Of a stretch of 64,000 nucleotides of DNA, positions 36,106 to 45,070 are shown piece by piece. Within the stretch, counting starts at the first letter, position 1. Each line of letters starts with the position of its first letter. The position numbers and the translations under genes are program-made. Origin of the DNA: Burkholderiaceae bacterium (GTDB lineage: Bacteria; Pseudomonadota; Gammaproteobacteria; Burkholderiales; Burkholderiaceae_C); contig CP126124.1 of the NCBI GenBank assembly GCA_030123545.1, positions 2,356,001-2,420,000 on the forward strand, in the 5' to 3' direction. Under the pieces are notes generated by a model. The model searched no databases, was not told the DNA's origin, and saw nothing but the letters and a program-made list of their open reading frames with translations.

Positions 36106-36531
36106 ATGTCCGAGACGACCCTCTGGTGGCTGCTGAGCGGCGCCGCGGTGGTGGCGGAACTGGCCAGCGGAACCTTCTATCTGCTGATGGTCGCGCTCGG
36201 GCTGGCGGCCGGAGCCATCGCGGCGCATCTGGGCGCCACTATGCCGGGTCAACTGGTCGCGGCGGCCGTGGTCGGCGGCGGCGCCGTGCTGGCCTGCTAC
36301 CTGGTGCGCTCGCGCCGGCCGCGCGCCGCGCCGGCGGCCGCGAACCGCGACGTGAACCTGGATATCGGCGAGACCGTCAACGTCGAAGCCTGGAAACCGG
36401 ACGGCACCGCCACCGTGAAGTTCCGCGGTGCGACCTGGACCGTGGTGCACCGCCCGGAAGATGCGCCGACAGGCGGGCTGCACCGCGTGGCCGAGGTCAT
36501 CGGTAGCCGGCTGCTGGTCGAGAAAATCTGA
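36106..36531 (+). CDS. NfeD-family membrane protein
   Basis: A 141-residue short NfeD protein: three hydrophobic segments in the first 70 residues (WWLLSGAAVVAELASGTFYL and the following two), then a soluble OB-fold domain (NLDIGETVNVEAW, GTATVKFRGATWTVVHRPED) ending SRLLVEKI. NfeD proteins partner SPFH-domain proteins in membrane microdomains, and the next gene encodes exactly such a protein. The gap to it is 138 bases. Divergent from the decarboxylase gene, with a 180-base shared upstream region. Confidence 0.9.
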   Translation: MSETTLWWLLSGAAVVAELASGTFYLLMVALGLAAGAIAAHLGATMPGQLVAAAVVGGGAVLACYLVRSRRPRAAPAAANRDVNLDIGETVNVEAWKPDGTATVKFRGATWTVVHRPEDAPTGGLHRVAEVIGSRLLVEKI

Positions 36532-36669
36532 ATCCCGCGCATCCGCCCGGCCGCACTCGCACTGCCCCGGCGCCGATGCTCGCTGCCCCGCCCTGCTCAC
36601 TTGGCCCCGGCCTGCTACGCTCGCCCATCCGTCAACCGACCCCCAAAGAACCGTCTGGAGAGAACAAGC

Positions 36670-37611
36670 ATGGAAGTCGCCGTCGTCATCGTCGTCATCG
36701 CGATCATCTTCATCACGCGGTCGATCAAGGTCGTGCCGCAGCAGCACGCCTGGGTCGTCGAGCGTCTCGGCAAGTACCACGGCACGCTGGCGCCGGGGTT
36801 GAATTTCCTGCTGCCGTTCATCGACAGGGTGGCGTACAAGCATGTGCTGAAGGAAATCCCGATGGATGTCGCGAGCCAGGTCTGCATCACGCGTGACAAC
36901 ACGCAGTTGCAGGTCGACGGCGTGCTGTACTTCCAGGTGACCGACGCGATGCGGGCCAGCTACGGCTCATCGAACTACGTCCTCGCGATCACGCAGCTCG
37001 CGCAGACCTCGCTGCGCTCGGTGATCGGCAAGCTCGAACTCGACAAGACCTTCGAGGAGCGCGACATCATCAATGCCCAGGTCGTCGCGGCGATCGACGA
37101 GGCCGCGTTGAACTGGGGCGTGAAGGTGCTGCGCTACGAGATCAAGGACCTGACGCCACCGGCCGAGATCCTGCGCGCGATGCAGGCGCAGATCACGGCC
37201 GAGCGCGAGAAGCGCGCCGTCATCGCCACGTCGGAAGGCAAACGCCAGGAAGAAATCAACCTGGCCGAGGGGATGAAGCAGGCCTTCATCGCCAAATCCG
37301 AAGGCGAGAAGCAATCGGCCATCAACATCGCGCAAGGCCAGGCCGGCGCGATTACCGCGGTCGCCGACGCCACCGCGCAGGCGATCGAGGTCGTCGCGAA
37401 CGCGATTCGCCAGCCCGGCGGCGAGCAGGCGGTGCAGCTCAAGGTCGCCGAGCGCGCGCTCGACGCCTACGGCAAGGTCGCCGCCGACGCAACCACGACG
37501 CTGATCGTGCCAAGCCATATGACCGAGGTCGGGACGCTGATCACCTCGGCGATGAAGATGATCCAGGCGCAGACCGCGCCGCCGACCGCGCCGCAACGGG
37601 CGGCGCAGTAG
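36670..37611 (+). CDS. qmcA: SPFH/stomatin-family protein QmcA
   Basis: A 313-residue membrane-anchored SPFH protein: one N-terminal hydrophobic helix (MEVAVVIVVIAIIFITRSI), the SPFH band (VVPQQHAWVVERLGKYHGTL, LQVDGVLYFQVTDAMRASYG, QTSLRSVIGKLELDKTFEER) and the Ala/Glu-rich coiled C-terminus (AEREKRAVIATSEGKRQEEI and EGEKQSAINIAQGQAGA). QmcA/stomatin homologues form large rings in the inner membrane and are suppressors of FtsH/HtpX-related defects. Start ATG 36670 is followed at once by the anchor helix; GGAGAGAACAAGC precedes it. The pairing with NfeD is the standard operon. Confidence 0.93.
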   Translation: MEVAVVIVVIAIIFITRSIKVVPQQHAWVVERLGKYHGTLAPGLNFLLPFIDRVAYKHVLKEIPMDVASQVCITRDNTQLQVDGVLYFQVTDAMRASYGSSNYVLAITQLAQTSLRSVIGKLELDKTFEERDIINAQVVAAIDEAALNWGVKVLRYEIKDLTPPAEILRAMQAQITAEREKRAVIATSEGKRQEEINLAEGMKQAFIAKSEGEKQSAINIAQGQAGAITAVADATAQAIEVVANAIRQPGGEQAVQLKVAERALDAYGKVAADATTTLIVPSHMTEVGTLITSAMKMIQAQTAPPTAPQRAAQ

Positions 37612-37699
37612 CCGCCCGCTAGTCGAGGCTTTCTAACCGGCGCCCGTGCGAACTGCGGCCGGGCGGCGCGCCGCCGCTGCCTTAGAATCGTTCGCTTGC

Positions 37700-37789
37700 G
37701 GAGAGGTGGATGAGCGGTTTAAGTCGCACGCCTGGAAAGCGTGTGAGGGGTAACACCCTCCGCGGGTTCGAATCCCGCCCTCTCCGCCA
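37700..37789 (+). tRNA. tRNA-Ser (anticodon GGA)
   Basis: A full class II tRNA: acceptor arms GGAGAGG (37700-37706) and CCTCTCC (37779-37785), anticodon stem CACGC/GCGTG with loop CTGGAAA giving anticodon GGA, long variable arm GAGGG/CCCTC, T arm with GGTTCGAATCC, and an encoded CCA end (37787-37789). It reads UCC and UCU serine codons. Confidence 0.97.
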
Positions 37790-37872
37790 GGGACCTAGAT
37801 TCCATATGGATCCCGAGGTACTTTTCCGACAAACCCGCCACAAGGCCCAGACTCCCTGCCATTCGGCGCTGG

Positions 37873-38865
37873 TCAAAGCCATTTCGCCCGCTTCAGCACG
37901 ACGTACAGCGTGACGCAGACCGCGCCGGTGATGCCGATGATGGTCGGGTAGGCATATGGCTTGGCGAGTTCCGGCATGTCGTGGAAGTTCATGCCGTACC
38001 AGCTCGCCACCAGCGTGGGCGCGGCCAGCAGCGCGGCCCAGCCGGCGAGGCGCTTGACGACCTCGTTCTGGCGCACTGTGATCAGCGACAGGTTGACGTT
38101 CATCGCGACGCCCAGCATCTCGCGCATCGAATTGATCGCGTCGCTGACCCGGGTCACGTGGTCCTGCACGTCGCGGAAGTACGGCCGCACCTCGTCTCGG
38201 ATCACCTCGGGGTGCAGCCGCACCAGCTGGCCGAGGATGTCCTGCAACGGCGTCGCCGCGAGCTTGAGCGTCAGCAGTTCGCGTTGCATGCCGTACAGGC
38301 GGCGCGTGACGTCGCGGTTGGAAGCGTCGCCAAACACGTCCTGCTCCAGTTCCTGCAACTCCTGCCTGAATTCCTGCACGATCGGCAGGTAGTTGTCGAC
38401 GATGAAGTCCAGGACCGCATAGAGCGCGTAGCTCGGCCCGTACGCGAGGTATTCGGGCGTCTGCTCGCAGCTTCGGCGCGCCGGGGTGTACGAGCGCGAG
38501 GCGCCGTGGCGCACCGACAGCAGGTAGCGCTTGCCGATGAACAAATGGGTTTCGCCAAATGCGATGGTTCCTTCGGTCATCTGCGCGGTCTGCGCGACGA
38601 TGAACAGCGAGTCGCCGTAGGCCTCGATCTTCGGCCGCTGGTGCGCGTTGTGCGCGTCCTCGACCGCGAGTTCGTGCAGCCCGAATTCGGCCTGAAGCTT
38701 TTCCAGCAACGGCTCGTCGGGTTCGACCAGGCCGACCCAGACGAAGCCATGAGGCTGGGCCAGGAAGTCACTGATCTCTTCCAGCGTGATATCGCGGATC
38801 TTGCGGCCGTCGCCGCCGTAGGCAGCGCAGTTGGCGACCATCGGTTCGTGGGCGAGGTTTTCCAT
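37873..38865 (-). CDS. corA: CorA-family magnesium/divalent cation channel
   Basis: A 330-residue CorA. The large N-terminal cytoplasmic funnel holds FVWVGLVEPDEPLLEKLQAE and HELAVEDAHNAHQRPKIEAY; the long stalk helix includes REMLGVAMNVNLSLITVRQN; two C-terminal helices follow, the first ending in the selectivity motif YGMNF with F-H-D-M-P after it, the second closing with the basic tail KRAKWL. Residue order and length are normal, so it should form the usual pentameric Mg2+ channel (Co2+ and Ni2+ are also taken up). It lies 15 bases downstream of the kch gene on the same strand and may be co-transcribed with it. Confidence 0.95.
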   Translation of the reverse strand: MENLAHEPMVANCAAYGGDGRKIRDITLEEISDFLAQPHGFVWVGLVEPDEPLLEKLQAEFGLHELAVEDAHNAHQRPKIEAYGDSLFIVAQTAQMTEGTIAFGETHLFIGKRYLLSVRHGASRSYTPARRSCEQTPEYLAYGPSYALYAVLDFIVDNYLPIVQEFRQELQELEQDVFGDASNRDVTRRLYGMQRELLTLKLAATPLQDILGQLVRLHPEVIRDEVRPYFRDVQDHVTRVSDAINSMREMLGVAMNVNLSLITVRQNEVVKRLAGWAALLAAPTLVASWYGMNFHDMPELAKPYAYPTIIGITGAVCVTLYVVLKRAKWL

Positions 38866-38880
38866 GATCGGGGCTCGAGC

Positions 38881-40086
38881 TCAGGGTCGCGCGTGCTGCT
38901 GGAACACACGCTGCAGCACGAAGTCGGCGGTGACCTGCTCGCCGCTCAGCAACATCGCGGCCAGCTCGCCGCCGAGGATCTGCGGCGCGATCACGACGTC
39001 GGGTTGCACCAGCTTGACGCGGCCCAGGTGGTGCGCGTCGTTCACGGCAGCGACGGTGCGCGCCTTGCCGGCGAGTTCGCGCACCGCGAGCACGACGAAT
39101 GCATTCTCGGAGTCGTCATCCAGCATCGCTAACACCGCCTGGGCCTTGTCGGCGCCGGCCTTGCGCAACACGTCGGCGTCGCTCGGGTCGCCGAAGACCG
39201 CATCCACGCCCTCGGGCAGGCCCGGGTCCGGCGCCTGGCGCAGCAGCCGGGTCACCGGCAGGCCACGGCGCGCAAGCTCGCGCCAGGTGTTGAGCGCGAG
39301 CGGCGTGTTGCCGATCACGACGAAGTGGTTTTCGCGTGGCATGCGGGGGCCCTTTCGTTCGACGATGCGTTGCAGGCTGCGGGTCACCATCGGCGCGATC
39401 ACCGCGGTCAGCGAGGTCGCGAACACCGCGACGCCGAGCACGATGATCGACACCGCGAACAGTTTCGTCTCGGGAGTCTGCGGGATGATGTCGCCGTAGC
39501 CGACCGTGCTCATCGTGACCATCGCGTAATAGAGCGCGGTGACGAGGTCGGTCACCGGCGGCCTGAAGTCCGCACCGAGATAGAACGTGCCGAACGTGGC
39601 GTACACGATCAGCATCGCCACCGAGGTCAGCGCGAACAGCGTGCTGGCGGCGATGCTGCTGCGATCGAACCGCCGCCAGGCGAACGCGAGCAGCGCCAGC
39701 ATCAGCACGAAGTAGCCGACCAGCAGGTGCGCGTGAGGGTGCCGGCCGAAGAACATGCTGACCGCCGCGGTCGCCGCCAGCAGCAGCGCCATCGCCCAGG
39801 CCAGGCGCGAGCGCAGCAGCAGGCCGAACGCCATGATCACCATGCCCAGGCCGATCAGCAGCGGCGGCAGCAGCGCGGGATGCAGGCCCTGGCCGCCGTT
39901 CAGCAGCTGGTCGACGATGTGCCGCCACTGCCGGCCGAGATCGACTTGCAGCAGCCAGAATCCGCCCAAACCCAGCAGCAGCGCCAGCGGCACGTGCGGA
40001 AACCAGTGCCGCCCGCCGATGCGTTCGTTCAACAGCTGGAGCCTGTTGCGCAGGATCTGGGGCGAAGTAGGCGGTTCGAACGGCAT
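38881..40086 (-). CDS. kch: Voltage-gated-type potassium channel with RCK domain (Kch-like)
   Basis: A 401-residue inner-membrane potassium channel: several hydrophobic helices in the first 160 residues, the pore loop LVTALYYAMVTMSTVGYGDI with selectivity filter TVGYG, then the last pore helix KLFAVSIIVLGVAVFATSLT and a cytosolic RCK/TrkA-N domain from about residue 250 (HFVVIGNTPLALNTWRELAR, AVFGDPSDADVLRKAGADKA). The arrangement equals E. coli Kch (417 residues). The nucleotide-binding glycine motif is GxxxxAxxT rather than the strict GxGxxG, so NAD binding is uncertain. First gene of a kch-corA pair concerned with cation balance. Confidence 0.9.
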   Translation of the reverse strand: MPFEPPTSPQILRNRLQLLNERIGGRHWFPHVPLALLLGLGGFWLLQVDLGRQWRHIVDQLLNGGQGLHPALLPPLLIGLGMVIMAFGLLLRSRLAWAMALLLAATAAVSMFFGRHPHAHLLVGYFVLMLALLAFAWRRFDRSSIAASTLFALTSVAMLIVYATFGTFYLGADFRPPVTDLVTALYYAMVTMSTVGYGDIIPQTPETKLFAVSIIVLGVAVFATSLTAVIAPMVTRSLQRIVERKGPRMPRENHFVVIGNTPLALNTWRELARRGLPVTRLLRQAPDPGLPEGVDAVFGDPSDADVLRKAGADKAQAVLAMLDDDSENAFVVLAVRELAGKARTVAAVNDAHHLGRVKLVQPDVVIAPQILGGELAAMLLSGEQVTADFVLQRVFQQHARP

Positions 40087-40418
40087 GGATGGGTGCAGGG
40101 TCGCCGCACCGGCCCGAACCGGCGAGCCGGAGCCCGGGTCCGGGCGACCGATTCACCTGCCCTGCCGGCAACCGAAGCAGCGGTTTGCGCGAGTCCGCGG
40201 CATCGACCGGCGCCGATCGAGCTTACCATCCGCGCCCGAATCCGGGCCGCGGCGGTCGCCGCCGCGCCAAGGACGGGCCAAGTGTGGGCCGCCCATTCTC
40301 GGCCCTCCTGACCCCGCTTGCGCGCGCCTGTGGCCCGGAGCATGATCGCCGACGCAGGCCGGGATGACGCGGATCCCGCTCCGCTGCCGGGAACCTTGCC
40401 GCGTTCGAGGAGATCGCC
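40087..40418. other. Gap between kch and the oxidoreductase operon
   Basis: About 330 bases between divergent genes. The segment is very rich in G+C with several short self-complementary runs (for example around 40100-40145), but I see no gene, no clear promoter boxes and no match to the repeat families of this window. A GGAGATC ribosome-binding site precedes ATG 40419. Confidence 0.4.
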
Positions 40419-41156
40419 ATGCGGGTAGATCGCTTCTTCGATCTGCGCCGCCGCAGGCTGCTGCTGGCCGGCGGCGTCACCGCTCTGGTCGCGGCGCTGG
40501 CACCGCGGCGCGCAGCCGGCGCCGACAAGATTCCGATCGGCGTGATCGGCTCCGGCCATATCGGCGGGACGGTCGGTGGGCTCTGGGCCCAAGATGGCCA
40601 TCCGGTGCTGTTCTCGTCGCGCCATCCGGAGGAACTCGGCGATCTGGTCCGACGCCTCGGGCCGCTTGCACGCGCCGGCACGGTGGAACAGGCGATCGCT
40701 TTCGGCGACGCGCTGCTGGTCGCGGTGCCGTACAAGGCGCTGCCGCAGCTCGGCCAGGACTACGCACCGATGCTGCGCGGCAAGATCGTGCTCGACGCTT
40801 GTAATGCGATAGCGGCGCGCGACGGCGCCATTGCCGACGAGGTCGAGCAGGACGGCATCGGCGTCACTTCGCAGAAATACCTGGCGGGAACAAGGCTCGT
40901 GCGTGCGTTCAACACGATGTCATCCACGATCCTGGCGCGCGAGGCGAACCGCCCCGCGCCGAGGATGGCGATCCCGATCGCCGGTGATGACGCGGATGCC
41001 GTGTCCGTCGCGGCGCAACTGGTCCGCGACGCCGGATTCGAGCCGGTCGTGGTCGGCACGCTGGCCGACGCGCGGCGCTTTCAGCGCGGCGGACCGGGCT
41101 ACGGTCAGTCGGTGACCACCCCCGAACTGAGGCGTGCGCTGTCGCTGCCACCATGA
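40419..41156 (+). CDS. Exported NADPH-binding protein, F420-dependent-reductase-like fold
   Basis: A 245-residue protein whose mature part is a Rossmann domain like that of NADPH:F420 oxidoreductases: IPIGVIGSGHIGGTVGGLWA, then HPVLFSSRHPEELGDLVRRL, LLVAVPYKALPQLGQDYAPM and NTMSSTILA. The N-terminus RRRRLLLAGGVTALVAALAP followed by RRAAGADK looks like a signal peptide, with arginines that could serve the Tat route. Betaproteobacteria generally lack F420, so the true partner is unknown; homologues of this type are often just called NAD(P)-binding proteins. GGAGATC precedes ATG 40419. The stop overlaps the next start in ATGA. Confidence 0.8.
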   Translation: MRVDRFFDLRRRRLLLAGGVTALVAALAPRRAAGADKIPIGVIGSGHIGGTVGGLWAQDGHPVLFSSRHPEELGDLVRRLGPLARAGTVEQAIAFGDALLVAVPYKALPQLGQDYAPMLRGKIVLDACNAIAARDGAIADEVEQDGIGVTSQKYLAGTRLVRAFNTMSSTILAREANRPAPRMAIPIAGDDADAVSVAAQLVRDAGFEPVVVGTLADARRFQRGGPGYGQSVTTPELRRALSLPP

Positions 41157-42469
41157 TGCTGCTTGCGCAGCGGCTGCAGCGAGTCGTCCCGGCCACGCCC
41201 GCGGAACGCGCCGCCGCGCTGTGGTCGTTCGCCTACTTCTTCGCGCTGCTCGCCGGCTACTACGTGCTGCGGCCGCTGCGCGATCGCATGGGCATCGCCG
41301 GCGGCGTACGCGCGCTGCCGTGGATGTTCACCGCGACCTTCGTCACGCTGCTGGTCGCGCAGCCGCTGTACGGCGCGCTGGTCGCACGGCTGTCGCGTGC
41401 GCGCTTCATTCCCGTCGTCTACCACTTCTTCGCGGCCAACCTCGCGCTGTTCTGGCTGTTGCTGACGCTGGACGTTGCGCCGGTCGCGGTCGCGCGCGTG
41501 TTCTTCGTCTGGGTCAGCGTGTTCAACCTGTTCGCGGTCGCGGTATTCTGGTCGTTCATGGCCGATCTGTTCACGAGCGAACAGGGCAAGCGGCTGTTCG
41601 GCTTCATCGGCGCTGGAGGCACCGCTGGTGGCCTGCTCGGGCCGGCGATCACGATTGCACTTTCGGTGCGGCTCGGCCCCGGGAACCTGCTGCTCGTCGC
41701 GATCGTGTTTCTCGAACTCTCGGTGCTCTGCGTGTGGCGGCTGGAGCGCGGCAGCGTGGCAGGGCCGAAACCCGGCGGCATCAGTTCAGCGGGCACCGAA
41801 CACACGGCCCGCATCGGCGGCAGCGCGTTCGCCGCGCTGCCCGAACTCATCCGGTCGCCGTATCTGCTGGGCGTCGGCGCCTGGGTCAGCCTGCTGTCGT
41901 TCGGGGCGACGATGCTCTATTTCATGCAGGCCCATCTGGTGGCTGCCACCGTGCATGGTGCCGGTGCGCAGACGCGGATCTTCGCGAGCATCGACCTCGC
42001 GGTCGGGCTGCTGACGCTGGCCACGCAGGTGTTCGCCACCGGTCGGCTGCTCGAGCGCTTTGGCACCGGCGTCGCGGCTGCCGCGCTGCCGGCCGTGTAC
42101 ATCGTGGGCTTCGCGGTACTGGCGGCGGCGCCGGTGCTGGGCGTGGTGCTGGTGCTGCAGGTGGTGCAGCGCTGGATGAATTTCGCGATCGCGAACCCGG
42201 CGCGGCAGGTGTTCTTCACGGTCCTCGCGCGCGAGGAAAAGTACAAGGCAAAGAACCTGATCGACGTGGTGATCTACCGCGGCTCGGATGCGCTCTACGG
42301 CTGGGTCTACGACAGCCTGCAGGTACTCGGCCTGAAGCTCGGCGCGATCGCGCTGTGCGCGTTGCCGGCAGCCGCGGCGTGGTTCGCGCTGTCGCTGGCG
42401 CTGGGCCGCTCGCAGGAGCGCCGCGCCGCGCGCGCGGTTCCGACCGCAACACTGGGAGATCGACGATGA
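41153..42469 (+). CDS. MFS/TlcA-like transporter (nucleotide exchanger family)
   Basis: A 438-residue membrane protein with about twelve hydrophobic helices. The N-terminal FFALLAGYYVLRPLRDRMGI is the hallmark of the TlcA/ATP:ADP-antiporter-like branch found in many free-living bacteria, where no nucleotide exchange has been shown. VFFVWVSVFNLFAVAVFWSF and FGFIGAGGTAGGLLGPAIT are also typical. The last 60 residues include EKYKAKNLIDVVIYRGSDAL, another family signature. The substrate is unknown. ATGA overlaps tie it to the oxidoreductase genes on both sides, so the three products probably serve one process. Confidence 0.85.
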   Translation: MMLLAQRLQRVVPATPAERAAALWSFAYFFALLAGYYVLRPLRDRMGIAGGVRALPWMFTATFVTLLVAQPLYGALVARLSRARFIPVVYHFFAANLALFWLLLTLDVAPVAVARVFFVWVSVFNLFAVAVFWSFMADLFTSEQGKRLFGFIGAGGTAGGLLGPAITIALSVRLGPGNLLLVAIVFLELSVLCVWRLERGSVAGPKPGGISSAGTEHTARIGGSAFAALPELIRSPYLLGVGAWVSLLSFGATMLYFMQAHLVAATVHGAGAQTRIFASIDLAVGLLTLATQVFATGRLLERFGTGVAAAALPAVYIVGFAVLAAAPVLGVVLVLQVVQRWMNFAIANPARQVFFTVLAREEKYKAKNLIDVVIYRGSDALYGWVYDSLQVLGLKLGAIALCALPAAAAWFALSLALGRSQERRAARAVPTATLGDRR

Positions 42470-43359
42470 ATGGATGCAATCGCCGCGCGTTCGCCACATG
42501 CGCCGCCGCTACGCTGGTGACGCCAGCCTTCGCCCAGCGCAGTGCGGAGCCCATCGTCACGCGTGCGATCCCGAGCTCGGGCGAGCGCCTGCCATCCGTC
42601 GGCCTGGGCACGGCGCGCGTGTTCGACAGCGACGATGCGGCCACGCTGCGCGCCGCGACCGAGGTGCTGCGCGCGCTGGTTGACGGCGGTGGCCGGCTGG
42701 TCGACACCGCGTCGTCATACGGTGACGCCGAGCAGGTGCTGGGCCGCGTGCTCGCCGCGACCGGACTGCGCGAGCGCACCTTTATTGCCACCAAGCTCGA
42801 AGCCGCCGACACGTCGGAACTCGATCGCTCGTTGAAACGGCTCGGCGTGGCCCGGGTCGACCTGCTGCAACTGCACAACGTGCGCGATCCGCGCCAGTCG
42901 CTCGCGCAATTCAGGGACTGGAAGGCGCAAGGCCGCTGCCGCTATATCGGCATCACGTCCACTTACCACGGCGACTTCGCGGCGCTCGAGGCCGTGCTCG
43001 GCCGGGAGAAGCCGGATTTCGTGCAGGTCGACTACTCGCTCGACAACCATGACGCGCAGCAGCGCACCCTCTCGCGCGCGGCAGACGTCGGCGCCGGAGT
43101 GCTGACCGCGCTGCCGTTCGGCCGCGGCAGATTGTTCCGCGCGGTGCGCGGGCGTGCGATTCCGGACTGGGCGCAGGGCTTCGCCGCCAGCTGGGCGCAG
43201 TTCTTCCTGAAATACCTGATCGCCGACGACCGGGTCACTGCGGTGATCCCGGGAACCGCCGACGCGAGACACATGACCGACAACCTCGGCGCGATGCGCG
43301 GGGCGCTGCCCGACGCCGGCGAGCGGCAACGGATGGTCGCGTACATCGAAAGCCTTTGA
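42466..43359 (+). CDS. Exported aldo/keto reductase
   Basis: A 297-residue aldo/keto reductase with the tetrad in place: D and Y in LVDTASSYGDAEQVLG, K in FIATKLEA, H in LLQLHNVRDP; the cofactor region is IPGTADARHMTDNLGAM. The N-terminus CNRRAFATCAAATLVTPAFA looks like a short Tat-type signal with paired arginines and cleavage after AFA. That is unusual, because NADPH is not free in the periplasm; a tightly bound cofactor or a cytoplasmic location would resolve it. ATG 42466 overlaps the transporter stop (ATGA). A terminator follows 15 bases after its stop. Confidence 0.85.
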   Translation: MNGCNRRAFATCAAATLVTPAFAQRSAEPIVTRAIPSSGERLPSVGLGTARVFDSDDAATLRAATEVLRALVDGGGRLVDTASSYGDAEQVLGRVLAATGLRERTFIATKLEAADTSELDRSLKRLGVARVDLLQLHNVRDPRQSLAQFRDWKAQGRCRYIGITSTYHGDFAALEAVLGREKPDFVQVDYSLDNHDAQQRTLSRAADVGAGVLTALPFGRGRLFRAVRGRAIPDWAQGFAASWAQFFLKYLIADDRVTAVIPGTADARHMTDNLGAMRGALPDAGERQRMVAYIESL

Positions 43360-43373
43360 CGCGAGTGCAAAAG

Positions 43374-43399
43374 AAAAAGCCACCTTGCGGTGGCTTTTT
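43374..43399. terminator. Bidirectional intrinsic terminator
   Basis: AAAAAGCCACC-TTGC-GGTGGCTTTTT: a 6-bp GCCACC/GGTGGC stem flanked by A and T runs, placed between the convergent aldo/keto reductase and binding-protein genes. It should stop transcription from both sides. Confidence 0.92.
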
Positions 43400-43416
43400 C
43401 AGTTACGGCCAGGTGA

Positions 43417-44550
43417 TCAGTTCAGGTCAACCTTCTTGCCGTCCTTGTACACCGACAGCGTAATCGCCGGGTTGCGCAGTTCGCCGTTCGGCTCGAACTG
43501 GATGTCGGCGGTCACGCCCTTGTAGTCCGTCTTGTGGATGAACGGCGTGTAGACCTTGGGATCGACGGAGTTGGCGCGCTTCATCGCGTCTGCCAGCACC
43601 ATCGTCGCGTCGTAGGTGTACGGGCTGTAGATCTGGAACTGGCCCGGGAACTCGGCGTCATAGCGCTTTCTCCAGGCCACACCCGCGGGCCGCTTTTCCA
43701 GCGACGCGCCGCCGGTGGCGCAGACCACGTTGGAGAGGCTCTTCGCGCCGGCCGAGATCTTCGCCAGTTCAGGCGTGCAGATGCCGTCGCCGCCAAAGTA
43801 CTTGACGTTGTCCATGCCGAGCTGGTCCATCTGGCGCAGCATCGCGCCGGCCTGGGCGTCCATGCCGCCGTAGAAGATCGCGTCCGGCTTCTTGGCCTTG
43901 ATCGAGGTCAGGATCGCCATGAAGTCGGTCGCCTTGTCGGTGGTGTACTGCTGGTCGACCATCTTCAGGCCCTTGGCCTGCGCCGTCTTCTTGAACACCT
44001 CGGCCACGCCCTGGCCGTACGCGGTGCGGTCGTCGACCACGGCGAACGTCTTCAGGTGCAGCGCGTCGGCCGCGTAGAACGCCAGTCCGGCGCCGAGCGC
44101 GTTGTCGTTCGCGATCAGGCGGAACACGTTCTTGTAGCCCGGCTTCATCAGGTCCGGATTCGTCGACGAGCCGGTGATCATCGGGATGCCGCAGCCGTTG
44201 TAGATCTTGGACGCGGGGATGCTGGTGCCGGAGTTCAGGTGGCCGACCACGCCGTTGTCCTTGCTGTCGCAAATCTTCTGCGCGACCGCCGTGCCCTGCT
44301 TCGGATCGGCTGCATCGTCCTCGACGTCGGCGACGAACTTGACCTTCTTGCCGCCTATCGTCAGGCCTTCCTTGTTCAGGTCCTCCACCGCCATCAGAAC
44401 ACCGTTGGCGTTGTCCTTGCCGTAGTGGGCCTGTGGGCCCGACATGGGCGCGACAGAACCGATGGTCACGGTCTGCACGTCCTGCGCGAACGCGACGCCT
44501 GCCAGCATCGCGACCGCAGCGGCAACGGTCACTTTCAGCTTCATCTGCAT
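43417..44550 (-). CDS. Branched-chain amino acid-binding protein (LivK-like), orphan
   Basis: A 377-residue periplasmic binding protein of the LivJ/LivK type. Signal peptide LKVTVAAAVAMLAGVAFA (cleavage at AFA-QDVQ), then the family start VTIGSVAPMSGPQAHYGKDN with GVLMAVEDLN; the ligand region includes GHLNSGTSIPASKIY and NPDLMKPGYKNVFR, and YGQGVAEVFKKTA. GGAG lies six bases before ATG 44550. No permease or ATPase gene is adjacent, so it must share membrane components made elsewhere, possibly including LivHMGF at 12.4-15.7 kb. It ends at the bidirectional terminator. Confidence 0.92.
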   Translation of the reverse strand: MQMKLKVTVAAAVAMLAGVAFAQDVQTVTIGSVAPMSGPQAHYGKDNANGVLMAVEDLNKEGLTIGGKKVKFVADVEDDAADPKQGTAVAQKICDSKDNGVVGHLNSGTSIPASKIYNGCGIPMITGSSTNPDLMKPGYKNVFRLIANDNALGAGLAFYAADALHLKTFAVVDDRTAYGQGVAEVFKKTAQAKGLKMVDQQYTTDKATDFMAILTSIKAKKPDAIFYGGMDAQAGAMLRQMDQLGMDNVKYFGGDGICTPELAKISAGAKSLSNVVCATGGASLEKRPAGVAWRKRYDAEFPGQFQIYSPYTYDATMVLADAMKRANSVDPKVYTPFIHKTDYKGVTADIQFEPNGELRNPAITLSVYKDGKKVDLN

Positions 44551-44725
44551 AAAAAACTCCAGGTTGATGAAAGTTGAGATTCTGTTTATGACTCAACGGG
44601 CGCGAACGATAGCGCAAATCCCGGACCCGGAACAGAGGGGACTTGCTAGGTTTCGGGAACTGGCCGGCAGGGTGCGGGTTTACCCCAATACAGACTGTTC
44701 GGCGAGCGCAACGCTGGCAGCGCGC

Positions 44726-45070
44726 TCACAAATCGGAAGCGCCGCCGAGCGCGAGTTCCTCCACCACCGCATCCGACACCGCCTGCCGCACCACGGTTTC
44801 GATTTCCTCGCGCAGCCGCGGTTCGAGCGCCTTGAAATGCTCCTGCACCAGCGCCGACACCGCGTCGATCAGCCGCTGCTCGATCAGCGCGTCGACCCGC
44901 TCCATCACCTGGCGGATCACATGCGCCTGGATCGAGCCGGACGCCTCGGGCAGCGGCACGTCGGGCTGCGCGGCCAGGTCCAGGTCCAGATCGGGGACGA
45001 TAGGCGACGACGGCACGACCTCGGTCAGCGTCGGGACATAGCGCGGCGGGGATCGGGGAGCGTCGGGCAT
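44726..45070 (-). CDS. DUF2486-like small protein
   Basis: A 114-residue acidic protein with no recognised enzymatic motif. The N-terminal 40 residues are Pro/Asp-rich (VPTLTEVVPSSPIVPDLDLD) and the rest is a long amphipathic helix (IRQVMERVDALIEQRLIDAV, EEIETVVRQAVSDAVVEELA). Proteins of this kind (DUF2486) usually follow holC in Burkholderiales, and here ATG 45070 shares its A with the holC stop codon (TGATG). A coupled, perhaps clamp-loader-related role is only inference from that position. Confidence 0.7.
   Translation of the reverse strand: MPDAPRSPPRYVPTLTEVVPSSPIVPDLDLDLAAQPDVPLPEASGSIQAHVIRQVMERVDALIEQRLIDAVSALVQEHFKALEPRLREEIETVVRQAVSDAVVEELALGGASDL

Noticed and set aside
37803..37813. 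Adjacent NdeI and BamHI recognition sites (CATATGGATCC), as in cloning vectors
   Set aside because: Only eleven bases, between a tRNA and corA in consistent genomic context; chance occurrence is the simpler explanation.
37700..37872. tRNA-Ser as an integration site of a genomic island
   Set aside because: No integrase gene and no repeated 3' tRNA fragment occur nearby; both neighbours are core genes.
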